DNA from: Planctomycetota bacterium
Lineage (GTDB): Bacteria > Planctomycetota > UBA1135 > GCA-002686595
Assembly: GCA_016795245.1 (NCBI GenBank)
Contig: JAEUIA010000081.1
Span: 1-62,476 of the forward strand
Reading direction: 5' to 3'
Length of the DNA stretch: 62,476 nucleotides
Below are positions 8,237-18,014 of this stretch, in pieces; the first letter of the stretch is position 1, and every line of letters starts with the position of its first letter. Position numbers and translations under genes: made by a program. The notes beneath the pieces are model-generated. The model was not told where the DNA came from. It did not search any database and worked only from the letters and a program-made list of their open reading frames with translations.

Positions 8237-8806
8237 TCACGCTTCCTGTGCGCCCAGTTCGCGGGCGAGCCAGGCGCGGGCGAAACGCCAGCCGCGTTCG
8301 ACCGAGCGCGTCGACAGCGACAGCGCCCGTGCGGTCTCCTCGTTCGACAAGCCGGCGAAGAAGCGCAGCTCGACGATGCGCGCCTTTTCCGGTTCGGCCT
8401 GGGCGAGCCGCGTCAGTGCGGTGTCTAGATCGATGATGTCGTCGGCCTCTTCTTCGAACACGCTCGCCGCTTCGAACAGGGTCACGCGGCCGCGATCACC
8501 GCCGCGTTTCAGAGCGTTGCGTGCTTCCGCGTGGTTCACCAGGACGCGGCGCATCGCCGTCGCCGCCAGCGCGAGGAAATGCCCGTGCTCGTGGACCTGC
8601 GCCACATCCATCCCCGACAGCTTGATCCACGCCTCGTGCACGAGCGCCGTAGCCTGAAGGGTGTGGCCGCGTCGTTCGTGCGCCAGTTGCAGCGCGGCTA
8701 ACGCGCGCAACTCGTCGTAGACGAGCGGCAGCAATTGGTCGCGCGCTGCGCTGTCGCCGCTGCGACTGCGCTCCAGGAGCCCCGGCAGATTCGGCGAGGG
8801 AGTCAT
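8237..8806 (-). CDS. ECF-type RNA polymerase sigma factor (TIGR02999-like)
   Basis: 189-residue sigma factor. Region 2 contains LVYDELRALAALQL and TALVHEAWIKL, which are hallmarks of the TIGR02999/ECF43-like planctomycete group. Region 4 is LRFFAGLSNEETARALSLSTRSVERGWRFARAWL, a helix-turn-helix that reads -35 elements. The start at 8806 (MTPSP) is preferred over an upstream in-frame codon at 8875 because family members begin just before region 2. No anti-sigma gene is adjacent; the kinase four bases downstream is the probable partner, as ECF43-type factors are known to pair with Ser/Thr kinases. Confidence 0.93.
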   Translation of the reverse strand: MTPSPNLPGLLERSRSGDSAARDQLLPLVYDELRALAALQLAHERRGHTLQATALVHEAWIKLSGMDVAQVHEHGHFLALAATAMRRVLVNHAEARNALKRGGDRGRVTLFEAASVFEEEADDIIDLDTALTRLAQAEPEKARIVELRFFAGLSNEETARALSLSTRSVERGWRFARAWLARELGAQEA

Positions 8807-8908
8807 CGCCGGATCATTGTGCACCACTCTCCGCCGCGTGTCGAAAGCGGCGGATCGCACGCGTGTCGACGCCAAAAACTCCCTTCGCAGCTCGAACGTC
8901 GCGGACGT

Positions 8909-10267
8909 TCAACGCATGCGCGCCTTCTCCGCCGCTTCCACCAGTGTGTCGATACGCGCGTCGAATGCGGCTTCGTCCTCGCCGTGGCCCTTGTAGTGGA
9001 TCACGCCTTCGTGATCGAGCAGGTAGAGTGTCGGCCAGCCGCGCACATTCCACGCCGTCGAGATCGGGCCGCTGGTGTCGCCGCCGTTCCAGAACGAGCG
9101 CCAGGTGATGTTCTCTTTCACCAGCACCTGCTTGAGCGCTTCACGATCCGAGTCGCTGTTCACACCGATGATGGCGAAGGGCTTGTTGGCGAGGCGTTTC
9201 ACGAGCGACCGCTCGTGCGGGTACATGGCCCGGCAAGGGCCTCACCAGTGGCCCCAGAAGTCGAGCAGCACGACCTTGCCGCGGTAGTCGCTGAGCTTGA
9301 AGGCGACACCGTCGATGTCCTCGCCGCTGATGTCGGGTGCGGTCTTGCCGACCACGAGGTTTTGCAGTTCGTGGATCGCGGCCTGGGCTTGATCGCCGAT
9401 CGTGCCCCGGCGCGAGGCGGGGACGTCGGCGTACGCGCGCACGACTTGCTCGTACAGTGCGATCGTGCGCTCTTCGCCGGCCTTGGAATCGAGCTCTGCG
9501 AGTCGGTCGAATTCCGCCTGGCCCAGGAACTTGACGTATTCCTCGCGATCCCTGCCTGCAGGCAGCGCACGCACGGTGGCGCTCAACTCCGCTTCGGATT
9601 TGAGAGCTTCCGCTTGCGACATCAACGCGCGGCCGCGCACGTTTCGGTGCGGACTGCCTGTGGCCAGGTTCTGCAGCAGCAGCTTGCACGCCGGGTCCGT
9701 GGAGTACTGCAACGACGCGAGCACGTCAGTCATCTCGGGCCGCTGGAAGTGGTGGCTTTCGAGGAGCGCGACATCGCGGGTCAGCATGTCCTGGCCGTCG
9801 GAGTTGCGCAGCAACCACTTCAGCGCCTGGAACGCCGTCATGTCGGTCGCGTCTTCGGAGAGGAGCGCACGCACGCGTGCTTGCAGCGCCCGGACATCAG
9901 GTCGCGCCGTCGTCTCGGCAAGTTTCTGTCGCTCTTCATCGCTCTGGGCTTTGCGGAAGAGATCGTAGTACGCGTCCAGCGCCTGCTCGTGTTCGGCCTG
10001 GATCGCGCTCAAGCGTTCCGCCCGCGTGCCCGACTTCTGCGCGTCGACGGGCGCAGTGCCGGACTTCGGCGGGAGGATCGGCACAGCCGGCACGGCCTCG
10101 GCGGATGAGTCCTGTGCACCGGATTTCAGCGGAATGAGTGGCGTCGCGGCAATCGTCCGCGAATCGCGCGGGGTGTCTTGCGCAGTGCCCTCGTGCGGAC
10201 GGTCGGTGCGACAAGCGAGCGCCGAGAGGGCGAGCAGTGCGGGCAAGAACGTGAGGTTGGTTTTCAA
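8909..10267 (-). CDS. Predicted selenoprotein: thioredoxin/TlpA-like lipoprotein with UGPC active site
   Basis: Conventional translation stops at a TGA (9242-9244), but the same frame continues to a second TGA at 8909. Reading through gives 452 residues with a complete redoxin domain at ~315-452: VVLLDFWGHW-U-GPCRAMYPHE, then IIGVNSD and a RGWPTLYLLD cis-Pro segment. The recoded residue (342) sits exactly where the first Cys of WCGPC belongs, so selenocysteine is predicted. A hairpin 24 bases downstream meets the bacterial SECIS rule (see separate entry). The start is TTG 10267, with CAGGAG ten bases upstream, followed by a signal sequence and lipobox (ALAC, Cys19). A long helical region (~100-310) precedes the redoxin domain. 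Probable role: membrane-anchored periplasmic thiol-disulfide chemistry. The alternative is a TGC-to-TGA nonsense change or sequencing error. Confidence 0.85.
9200..9217 (-). promoter_or_regulatory. Candidate bacterial SECIS hairpin
   Basis: On the mRNA strand the 24 bases after the UGA are followed by CACGAGC-GGTC-GCTCGTG, a perfect 7-bp stem with a four-base loop. The loop starts with GG and lies 32-33 bases after the UGA. Published bacterial SECIS rules place a G in the first two apical-loop bases about 16-37 bases from the UGA. A smaller GGCCC/GGGCC hairpin lies directly after the UGA and would compete or stack. This should bind SelB for Sec insertion. Confidence 0.75.
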
Positions 10268-10402
10268 GGCGGGTCGACTCCTGGCGAGCACGAGGCTCGC
10301 GTGACGCTCTACAGTCTGCGCGCCGCGGCGCAGGGCGTCCATCGTGAATTGCGCCAGGGTGTCCTCTCGCTACGCCGGTCTCGTTCCAGCTGAGCGGCTC
10401 GG

Positions 10403-12814
10403 CTACGACTCGACGAGCATCTTCACCAGATTCGGCAGTCCCGCTCCTTGCAACGCTCGGTCGCGACCCAAGTCCGTGCAGTTCTCGAGCAGGATCTTCT
10501 TCACGCGCTCGGGTTGTCCGATGAACTCACGCTTGACCGAGAGGTAGCACGCGATCAATCCCGAGACGTGCGGCGCGGCCATGCTCGTGCCGTCGAGCTT
10601 GTAGTAGAGTTCGGAGCTCGTCAGCGACTTGCCCTTGCGTGGCGCGGGTCGATCGTGGCGACACGACAGGATCTGCTCACCCGGCGCGACACAGTCGGGC
10701 TTGCTGCGTCCGTCGGCGGTCGGGCCGCGCGAGGAGAAGTGCGACACGCCGTAGGTGTGCGGTTTCTCTTTGTGCACCGCGCCGACGGCGATGGCTTCGT
10801 CCAGGTTGGCAGGATCGCCGATCGAGCAGGGGATGTTCGCGCCGAACTCGCCGTCGGTCGACAGCAGTCGTCGGTAGCCTTCGTTGCCCGCCGCCAAGAC
10901 GACGACGACGCCCTGGCGCCAGAGTCGGCGCAATTCGTCGCACAACGGCGTGTGCCCGCACCCGAACACGGCCTGTTCGAATTCTCCGCCCAGGCTGAGG
11001 TTCACGCCGGCGATCTCCGGGCCGCCGGCCTTGTCGTTGATCGACGCGATGTGATCGAGCGCCTTGATTATCCATCCATCGTCGCCTTCGCCGCGGTCGT
11101 CGAGGACCTTGTAGATGTGCAGCTTGGCGTGCGGGGCGATCCCGGTGATCTGCGTCCGTCCCGCTTCGAGCTCGAGCCCGCCCGCGATGATGCCGGCGAC
11201 GTGTGTTCCATGACCGTAGTGGTCGTGCGTCGATCCTTGCTTGCCCTTGCGCTTCGCGGGCTTGCGACCGTCATCCGCGATCGGCTTGTCGCTGACCTGG
11301 GTGCAGTCCCAACGCGCGACGATCGTCTCGTGCGTGTCGAAGTGCGGGTGCGGCGTGCAACCGGAGTCGAGCACGGCCCACACGATTCCGCGGCCCGTCG
11401 CCCGGTAGGCCTGGTGCGCGGGCGAAGCCTGAATGGCGTGGACAGACTTGTCGAGCAGCGCGACTTTGCGGGCGTTGCGCCACACGCGGTACATGGGCGG
11501 CAAGGCGAGTCCCAGGCGCGCGAGTTCTTCGTGGGAGGAGAGTCGCTGGGCTTCGATCTCGGTGAGCTGCACCGACACGTAGCGTTCCAGCCGCTGGAGT
11601 TTGAGTTCCGGATCGGCGGCCTTGCGCTCGGTCACTTTCTCGATCAGTTCGACGACGTGCGCGGCCATGCCGGCGCGGTCCTCCGGCAGCGTCTGTGTGC
11701 GCGCCTTGGTCGGCAACGCAGTGACCTTGCGCGCGGCCCAGGTCGGGTCCGTGAGCTCGATGAGCAACGGACGCCGCTCGCCGTGCCCGGAGCGCTCGTA
11801 GTCGGCGGTGACATCGGCCGCGAGCACGAACGGAGCCAGGCGTTGAAAGCGAGCCAGATCGATGTGCTCGCGCACGAAGTTCTGCACCGGACCCAATTTG
11901 AGATACCCGGTGGCCGAGTGGGGATCGCGAGAGCGCTCGGCGTTCTTGACCTTGGAATCCGCCGGGGCTGCGTTGCCGGTGTAATGCGGCGCGAGGTCCT
12001 CCTTGCGCGCGACCGGATCTTTATCGTCGTAGACGTTCACCCAACGCCGCACGCCGGCGGGGGTGGGCAGCTTGCCCTTGCGCAAACGGTGGATGTCGCG
12101 CAGTTGGTCGCGGACCTCCGCGAGCCCGAGCGGCGAACCGATCGTCAGGAACAGCGGGACGTCGACGCTCGCACCCAGATCTTGGAGCACGGAGTACGCG
12201 ATCATGCTGCCCTGACTGTGGGCGACGACGACGAAGGGCCCGTTGCCGGCCGAGAGACGCGCGACGAGGCTCGCTTTCATGCGCTCGCGACGCCGGCGAT
12301 CGAAGAAGAAGTCGCAGACGTCCTTGAGGAAGATGCCGGTGACGAGTCGCGTGAGGAAGTCCGGGAAGTTGATGTCGCCGATCGCTTCGGCGTGCCTGGT
12401 GCCGGCCGGCGCTGCCGCAGGGACACCCATCTGATCGATGAGGCGCTTCAACGCGGCGCGTTCCTTCGCGTCGTCGGTCAGTTCATCGACCAGGACACCC
12501 AGCGCCGCTCCACCCTTGCGCGTCGCGGAAAACGCTCGCGCATCGAAAGCACCCGTGCTGAGCGAACGCAACAAGGTCGCGTCCGCATCGCCGCACTTCG
12601 CTTTCTCCGGCGGACCGTGCCGATCGGTCTGGCACCAGTACGCCATGCGGCTGCGCTCGCCCAATCCGAAGCCCATGAGCGCGTGGTCCCACTGACAACG
12701 CAACACCGACTCCTCCGGCTTGTTGCCGATGCCGTGCACGTAGACGATCGTGAAACCTTTGGTGCCGTCGACTGTCGCGGCCTTGCGAGTGCTCCTTGCG
12801 CGCTTCTTCGCCAT
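10403..12814 (-). CDS. Alpha/beta-hydrolase-subtilisin (S8) fusion protein
   Basis: 803 residues without signal peptide, so probably cytoplasmic unless exported another way. The N-terminal ~300 residues look like a lipase/alpha-beta hydrolase: IVYVHGIG oxyanion-loop region (His27) and a nucleophile elbow VVVAHSQGS (Ser200). Residues ~470-803 are a subtilisin-family protease with the full triad: Asp483 in VLDSG, His535 in GHGTHVAG, Ser744 in DGTSMAAPH, plus oxyanion Asn644 in AAGN. Start at ATG 12814 follows a GAGAGGA ribosome binding site. The middle segment (~300-470) is unrecognised. It lies upstream of the predicted selenoprotein on the same strand with a 135-base gap and may share its transcript. 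The fusion of two hydrolases, both apparently active, is unusual. Confidence 0.9.
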   Translation of the reverse strand: MAKKRARSTRKAATVDGTKGFTIVYVHGIGNKPEESVLRCQWDHALMGFGLGERSRMAYWCQTDRHGPPEKAKCGDADATLLRSLSTGAFDARAFSATRKGGAALGVLVDELTDDAKERAALKRLIDQMGVPAAAPAGTRHAEAIGDINFPDFLTRLVTGIFLKDVCDFFFDRRRRERMKASLVARLSAGNGPFVVVAHSQGSMIAYSVLQDLGASVDVPLFLTIGSPLGLAEVRDQLRDIHRLRKGKLPTPAGVRRWVNVYDDKDPVARKEDLAPHYTGNAAPADSKVKNAERSRDPHSATGYLKLGPVQNFVREHIDLARFQRLAPFVLAADVTADYERSGHGERRPLLIELTDPTWAARKVTALPTKARTQTLPEDRAGMAAHVVELIEKVTERKAADPELKLQRLERYVSVQLTEIEAQRLSSHEELARLGLALPPMYRVWRNARKVALLDKSVHAIQASPAHQAYRATGRGIVWAVLDSGCTPHPHFDTHETIVARWDCTQVSDKPIADDGRKPAKRKGKQGSTHDHYGHGTHVAGIIAGGLELEAGRTQITGIAPHAKLHIYKVLDDRGEGDDGWIIKALDHIASINDKAGGPEIAGVNLSLGGEFEQAVFGCGHTPLCDELRRLWRQGVVVVLAAGNEGYRRLLSTDGEFGANIPCSIGDPANLDEAIAVGAVHKEKPHTYGVSHFSSRGPTADGRSKPDCVAPGEQILSCRHDRPAPRKGKSLTSSELYYKLDGTSMAAPHVSGLIACYLSVKREFIGQPERVKKILLENCTDLGRDRALQGAGLPNLVKMLVES

Positions 12815-12991
12815 CGTGTCCTCTCGTGCTGAAACAGATGCGGATCGAAATCCGTGCGCGCCGATTCTCACATGTGGCCTCTGCGATTGCACCCGTCGCC
12901 CTGGCCGTACACTCGCGGTCCAGGGTGCAGGCGATCCATGGTGCGCTCGAGGCAGGGAAGGCGCGCCTACGCCGTGCAGCGAACCGAACGT

Positions 12992-14218
12992 CTACGACCG
13001 ATAGTCCGCATTGATGCGCACGTAGTCCGTGCTGAAGTCGCAAGTCCACGCTTCGGCGCTCGCGCTGCCGGCGGCGAGGTCGACACCCAGGATCACTTCG
13101 TGCTGATTCAGCAGGTGCAGGTGCGCTTCCGTTTCGTTCTCGGGGTGCGGCTTGCCGTTCGAGTAGACGTCGGCGTCGCCGATCCAAACGCGCGCTTTCG
13201 CAGCGTCGAAAGTGACACCGGATCGACCGGCAGCGGCCAAGATGCGGCCCCAGTTCGGATCGCGACCGTGCACCGCGGTTTTCGTCAGCGGACTGGTGGC
13301 GATCGTGCGCGCGCACTCGGCTGCGGCTTCTTCAGTCGGAGCACCCAGCACCTGCACCGTCATGAGTCGCGTCGCGCCTTCGCCGTCGGCGGCGATCGCG
13401 CGGCACAATTCCTGGCTCACGTCGATCATCGACTGCGCCAGCAATTCCTCGCTCGCGGGGGCGTCTGCGTTCGCAGCGCGCGAGCTCCACAGGAGCACGG
13501 CGTCATTCGGAGAAGTGTCGCCGTCGACCGTCAAGCGGTGGAAGCTCTTCGCGGCCGTCGCGCGCAACAGCGCTTGCGCGTCCTTCGCCATCGGGCCGTC
13601 GGTGAACAAGTACGCGAGCATCGTCGCCATGTTCGGATGGATCATGCCCGAACCCTTGGCGACGCCCGTGACGCGGAAAGGCGGACCAGAGCGGTCTTCG
13701 ACGGCGACCGTGCGCACTTTCGGCACCAGATCGGTCGTCATGATCGCCTGCGCGAAATCACCCAGACCGCGTTCGTGCGCCGTCGTCGTCAGCGTCGCGA
13801 GCGAATTGAGGATCTTTTCCACCGGCAAGCGCACGCCGATCACGCCCGTGCTCATGAACAGCACTTGTTCGAGCGGACATCCGATCAACTCGGCCAGAGC
13901 ACCTTGGATCGTGCGCGCATCCTGCAGGCCTTCTTCACCCGTCGAGCAGTTCGCGTTGCCGGAATTCACGAGCAGGGCGCGCACCTTGCCCTTGGATTTC
14001 TTCAAACTCTCGCGGCACACGATGACGTGCGCACCGAGGAGCTGATTCTTGGTAAAGATCGCGGATGCCGGAAACGCCTCGTCGGCGACCACGAGCCCGA
14101 GATCGAGCTTGCTGCGGCGCACGCGGATGCCGCAGTGCAGCGCGGAGGCTTTGAAGCCCGCCGGAAGAACGGGGCGCGAGTCGCTCACGCGTGTGCGGGT
14201 CAGGATCGGTTGTTCCAT
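12992..14218 (-). CDS. argJ: Glutamate N-acetyltransferase/ornithine acetyltransferase
   Basis: 408-residue bifunctional ArgJ. It transfers the acetyl group from N-acetylornithine to glutamate, closing the acetyl cycle of arginine synthesis, and may also use acetyl-CoA for the first step. The self-cleavage region KGSGMIHPNMATML is intact, with Thr199 as the new N-terminal nucleophile of the beta chain. Other conserved parts are VNSGNAN, MSTGVIG, HGRDPNWGR and the C-terminal DYVRINADYR. The start at 14218 overlaps the end of argH by 19 bases. It is the last gene of the operon. No argA or argE was found here, in line with a cyclic pathway. Confidence 0.97.
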   Translation of the reverse strand: MEQPILTRTRVSDSRPVLPAGFKASALHCGIRVRRSKLDLGLVVADEAFPASAIFTKNQLLGAHVIVCRESLKKSKGKVRALLVNSGNANCSTGEEGLQDARTIQGALAELIGCPLEQVLFMSTGVIGVRLPVEKILNSLATLTTTAHERGLGDFAQAIMTTDLVPKVRTVAVEDRSGPPFRVTGVAKGSGMIHPNMATMLAYLFTDGPMAKDAQALLRATAAKSFHRLTVDGDTSPNDAVLLWSSRAANADAPASEELLAQSMIDVSQELCRAIAADGEGATRLMTVQVLGAPTEEAAAECARTIATSPLTKTAVHGRDPNWGRILAAAGRSGVTFDAAKARVWIGDADVYSNGKPHPENETEAHLHLLNQHEVILGVDLAAGSASAEAWTCDFSTDYVRINADYRS

Positions 14219-15606
14219 GTGCTGATCTTCTTCTTCCAGGCTTCGACTTCTTCCGCGACGCGGACGGGGGACGTGCCGCCGAGCGCACTGCGACGAGCGA
14301 GAGAGGCTTCGACAGAGAGGGCGGCCGCGAAATCGGCGCGTGAGACGCGTGCGAGTTCGGGCAGGAGGCGCGCGCGATCGGCGTCGCTCAATTGTTCGAG
14401 CTCGATCCCGTGTTCGATGGCGGTGCGCACGGCGATGCCGGCCTTCTCGTGCGCATCGCGGAACGACACGCCGTGCTCGACCAGCAGGTCGGCGAGATCG
14501 GTGGCGTTGAGATAGCCCTTCGACGCTTCGCTGCGGCAGCGATCGGCGCGGAAGCGCGCGTTCTTCACCACGATCGCCGCGACCGCGAGCGAATCGCGCG
14601 CCGTGTCGACCGCGTCGAACAGGGCTTCCTTGTCCTCTTGCAGGTCCTTGTCGTACGCGAGCGGCAGGCTCTTCTGCGTCGCCAGGAAACCCGTCAGGCG
14701 CCCGATGGAGCGGCCGGCCTTGCCGCGCAGCAATTCGAGGCTGTCGGGGTTCTTCTTCTGCGGCATCAACGACGAACCGGTGGCGACGGCGTCGGACAGC
14801 TCGAGGAAGCCGGCTTCGGTGGTCGCGAAGAAGATCCAATCCTCGGCCAGGCGCGAGAGGTGCACGCCGATCACGGCGCACGTGAACATCAGTTCGCTGA
14901 CGTGGTCGCGGTCGCTGACGGCGTCCAAGCTGTTGCGCGTCGCGCGCGCGAAGCCCAGATCGCGGGCCAGCGCTTCGCGGTCGATGGCGTAGGCCGTGCC
15001 CGCGAGGGCGCCGCTCCCGAGCGGGCACGCGTCGAAGCGCGCGACGCAATCGGCGAGGCGCGTGCGATCGCGCGCGAGCATCTCGACGTAGGCGAGCAAG
15101 GTGTGACCGACCGTCACCGCCTGCGCGCGCTGCAGGTGCGTGTATCCCGGCATCGGCATGGCCGCGTTCGGTTCGGCCAACGCGACCAGCGCACCGCAAG
15201 CTTCGATCAAGCCGGCATCGATCTCGGCAGCAGCGCGTTTCATCCACAGGCGCAGATCGGTGGCGACCTGATCGTTGCGCGAGCGGCCGGTGTGCAGCTT
15301 GCGCGCGAGATCGCCGACCTTGCTCTTCAAGCGCGACTCGACGAACGCGTGCACGTCCTCGGCATCGGACTGAGCCGCGAGCGACGGATCGCGCACGACC
15401 TCGACTTCGATCTCGGCCAGGGCCGCGATCAGGGACATGGCTTCGGTCACGGTCAGCACGCCGACCTTCTGGAGGGCGCGCGCCCAGGCGGCGCTGCCGA
15501 CGACGTCCTCGACCACGAGTCGCCGATCGAACGGCAGACTGCGGTTGAACGCTTCGAAGCGCGGATCGGTTCCGCCTTCGAAGCGGCCACCCCAGAGCTT
15601 CGTCAC
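14200..15606 (-). CDS. argH: Argininosuccinate lyase
   Basis: 468 residues, usual length. It splits argininosuccinate into arginine and fumarate, the last step of the pathway. Seen: N-terminal KLWGGRFEGGTD, HTGRSRNDQVATDLRLW, a GYTHLQRAQ motif and the fumarase-superfamily signature GSSLMPQKKNPD holding the catalytic serine loop. Its start overlaps the argG stop by four bases (ATGA), so translation is coupled. Confidence 0.98.
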   Translation of the reverse strand: MTKLWGGRFEGGTDPRFEAFNRSLPFDRRLVVEDVVGSAAWARALQKVGVLTVTEAMSLIAALAEIEVEVVRDPSLAAQSDAEDVHAFVESRLKSKVGDLARKLHTGRSRNDQVATDLRLWMKRAAAEIDAGLIEACGALVALAEPNAAMPMPGYTHLQRAQAVTVGHTLLAYVEMLARDRTRLADCVARFDACPLGSGALAGTAYAIDREALARDLGFARATRNSLDAVSDRDHVSELMFTCAVIGVHLSRLAEDWIFFATTEAGFLELSDAVATGSSLMPQKKNPDSLELLRGKAGRSIGRLTGFLATQKSLPLAYDKDLQEDKEALFDAVDTARDSLAVAAIVVKNARFRADRCRSEASKGYLNATDLADLLVEHGVSFRDAHEKAGIAVRTAIEHGIELEQLSDADRARLLPELARVSRADFAAALSVEASLARRSALGGTSPVRVAEEVEAWKKKISTWNNRS

Positions 15607-16871
15607 GCGCGCGACTTTCCGGCGCCGACCTTGGGGCGCGCTGCCTTGACTTTCACGGTCTTCTTCGACGCATTCGCGCGCCGCACGCTGTTCGCGACCA
15701 TGCCGGGCAGGCCGTAAAGCTTCACGAAGCCCTTCGAGTCGGCGTGATCGAAGGCGGCGCTCTCGCCGAAGGTCGCGAGCGTCTCACTGTAGAGCGAGAA
15801 CGGACTCGTGGCGGAGATCGCAGTCGCCGTGCCCTTGTACAGCTTGACCTGCACCGAGCCGGTGACGGTCTCGGTCGCCTTGTAGAAGAACGCGTCGAGC
15901 GCCTCGCGCAGCGGCGCGAACCACCGACCCGTGTAGACGAGGTCGCAGTACTCCGGCATCAGCTTTTCGCACTGGCGCATGGTGTCGCGATCGAGCGTCA
16001 ACGACCGCAGCGTGCGCAAGCCTTCGAGCACGATGGTGCCGCCCGGCGTCTCGTACACGCCGCGCGATTTCATGCCCACCAGGCGATTCTCGGTGATGTC
16101 GATGCGACCGACGCCGTGACGGCCGCCGAGCGTGTTCAAGTGCGCGACCAGCGCTTCGGGCGCCATCTGCTTGCCGTCGACGGACACAGGCACGCCGTGT
16201 TCGTAACCGACGGTCACGACCTGGGCCTTGTCGGGCGCCTTCTCTGGGTTCGTGGTCAGCATCCACACGTCGTCCGGCGGCGGATTCGCCGGGCTTTCGA
16301 GGGCACCCCCCTCGTGGCTGATGTGCCACAGGTTGCGGTCGCGCGAGTAGATCTTCGTGCGCGACGCCGTGATCGGGATCTTGCGCGCCTCGGCGTAATC
16401 GATCGCGTCCTCGCGTGAGCGAATCGACCATTCACGCCACGGCGCGATGATCTCGAGATCCGGCGCGAGCGCCGAGTAGGTGAGTTCGAACCGCACCTGG
16501 TCGTTGCCCTTGCCCGTGCAGCCGTGCGCGACGTACTTCGCGCCGATTTCGCGCGCGTAGTCGACCTGCGCCTTGGCCAGGATCGGACGCGCCATGCTGG
16601 TGCCGAGCAGGTAGCGGCCTTCGTACACGCTCATCGCGCGCAAGTTCGGCCACACGTAGTCGACCAGGAACTCGCGCCGCTGGTCGACGACCTTGCACGA
16701 GCGCGCACCGGTCTTCTTGGCCTTGGCTTCGAGCCCGGCCAATTCCTCTGCGCCTTGCCCGACATCGCCGCACACCGCGTGCACTTCCAGGCTGTAGTTC
16801 TCCTTCAGCCACGGGATGATGATCGAGGTGTCCAGGCCGCCCGAGTACGCGAGCACAACTTTGTCTGCCAT
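15603..16871 (-). CDS. argG: Argininosuccinate synthase
   Basis: 422 residues. It condenses citrulline with aspartate using ATP. The N-type ATP pyrophosphatase loop LAYSGGLDTS is at the N-terminus; GDVGQG, GCTGKGNDQVRFE and EPANPPPDDVW-like segments follow. The last ~25 residues form a Lys/Ala-rich tail (KKTVKVKAARPK) beyond the usual end. The gene lies 36 bases after argF and overlaps argH by four bases. An AAGGA ribosome binding site is about ten bases before the ATG. Confidence 0.98.
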   Translation of the reverse strand: MADKVVLAYSGGLDTSIIIPWLKENYSLEVHAVCGDVGQGAEELAGLEAKAKKTGARSCKVVDQRREFLVDYVWPNLRAMSVYEGRYLLGTSMARPILAKAQVDYAREIGAKYVAHGCTGKGNDQVRFELTYSALAPDLEIIAPWREWSIRSREDAIDYAEARKIPITASRTKIYSRDRNLWHISHEGGALESPANPPPDDVWMLTTNPEKAPDKAQVVTVGYEHGVPVSVDGKQMAPEALVAHLNTLGGRHGVGRIDITENRLVGMKSRGVYETPGGTIVLEGLRTLRSLTLDRDTMRQCEKLMPEYCDLVYTGRWFAPLREALDAFFYKATETVTGSVQVKLYKGTATAISATSPFSLYSETLATFGESAAFDHADSKGFVKLYGLPGMVANSVRRANASKKTVKVKAARPKVGAGKSRA

Positions 16872-16907
16872 GTGAGTGAGTCCTTCGTGAGTCCGTGCGG
16901 TCCGTGA

Positions 16908-17849
<942 letters not shown>

Positions 17850-17901
17850 GGCTGTGTGGCCTCTTGGCCGGAGGAGAAGAAAACAGGGCGATCAACGCAG
17901 G

Positions 17902-17945
17902 GCGGCGGTTCCTGAAAGTCTTTTCAACTTCCGGGAGACCGCCGC
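17902..17945 (-). promoter_or_regulatory. Hairpin in the argD-argF gap
   Basis: On the message strand GCGGCGGT (17945-17938) pairs perfectly with ACCGCCGC (17909-17902), and an inner GGAAGT/ACTTTC segment can extend the stem around a GAAAAG-rich loop. It sits about 50 bases upstream of the argF start, in the only sizeable gap of the operon. No U-run follows, so it is not a classical terminator. It could be an mRNA-processing or stability element. Confidence 0.45.
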
Positions 17946-18014
17946 TCTCGAGTTGCGTTACGCCGTTCGCGGTCGCGCCATTCGAGAAAATCTCCCGGAG
18001 TGTTTCGGCGGGTG

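Noticed and set aside
8909..9226. Separate small thioredoxin-like gene starting at ATG 9226
   Set aside because: It would lack the first strand and half of the active site. The upstream frame supplies these in register across the UGA, so it is treated as the C-terminal part of one selenoprotein.
10448..12832. 794-codon plus-strand frame opposite the hydrolase-subtilisin gene
   Set aside because: Mirror of a real gene; Arg/Val/Asp-rich with no motifs.
12841..12854. CGGAT-TTCG-ATCCG hairpin as terminator of the arginine operon
   Set aside because: It lies about 140 bases beyond argJ and within the probable 5' leader of the downstream hydrolase-subtilisin gene, with no T-run.
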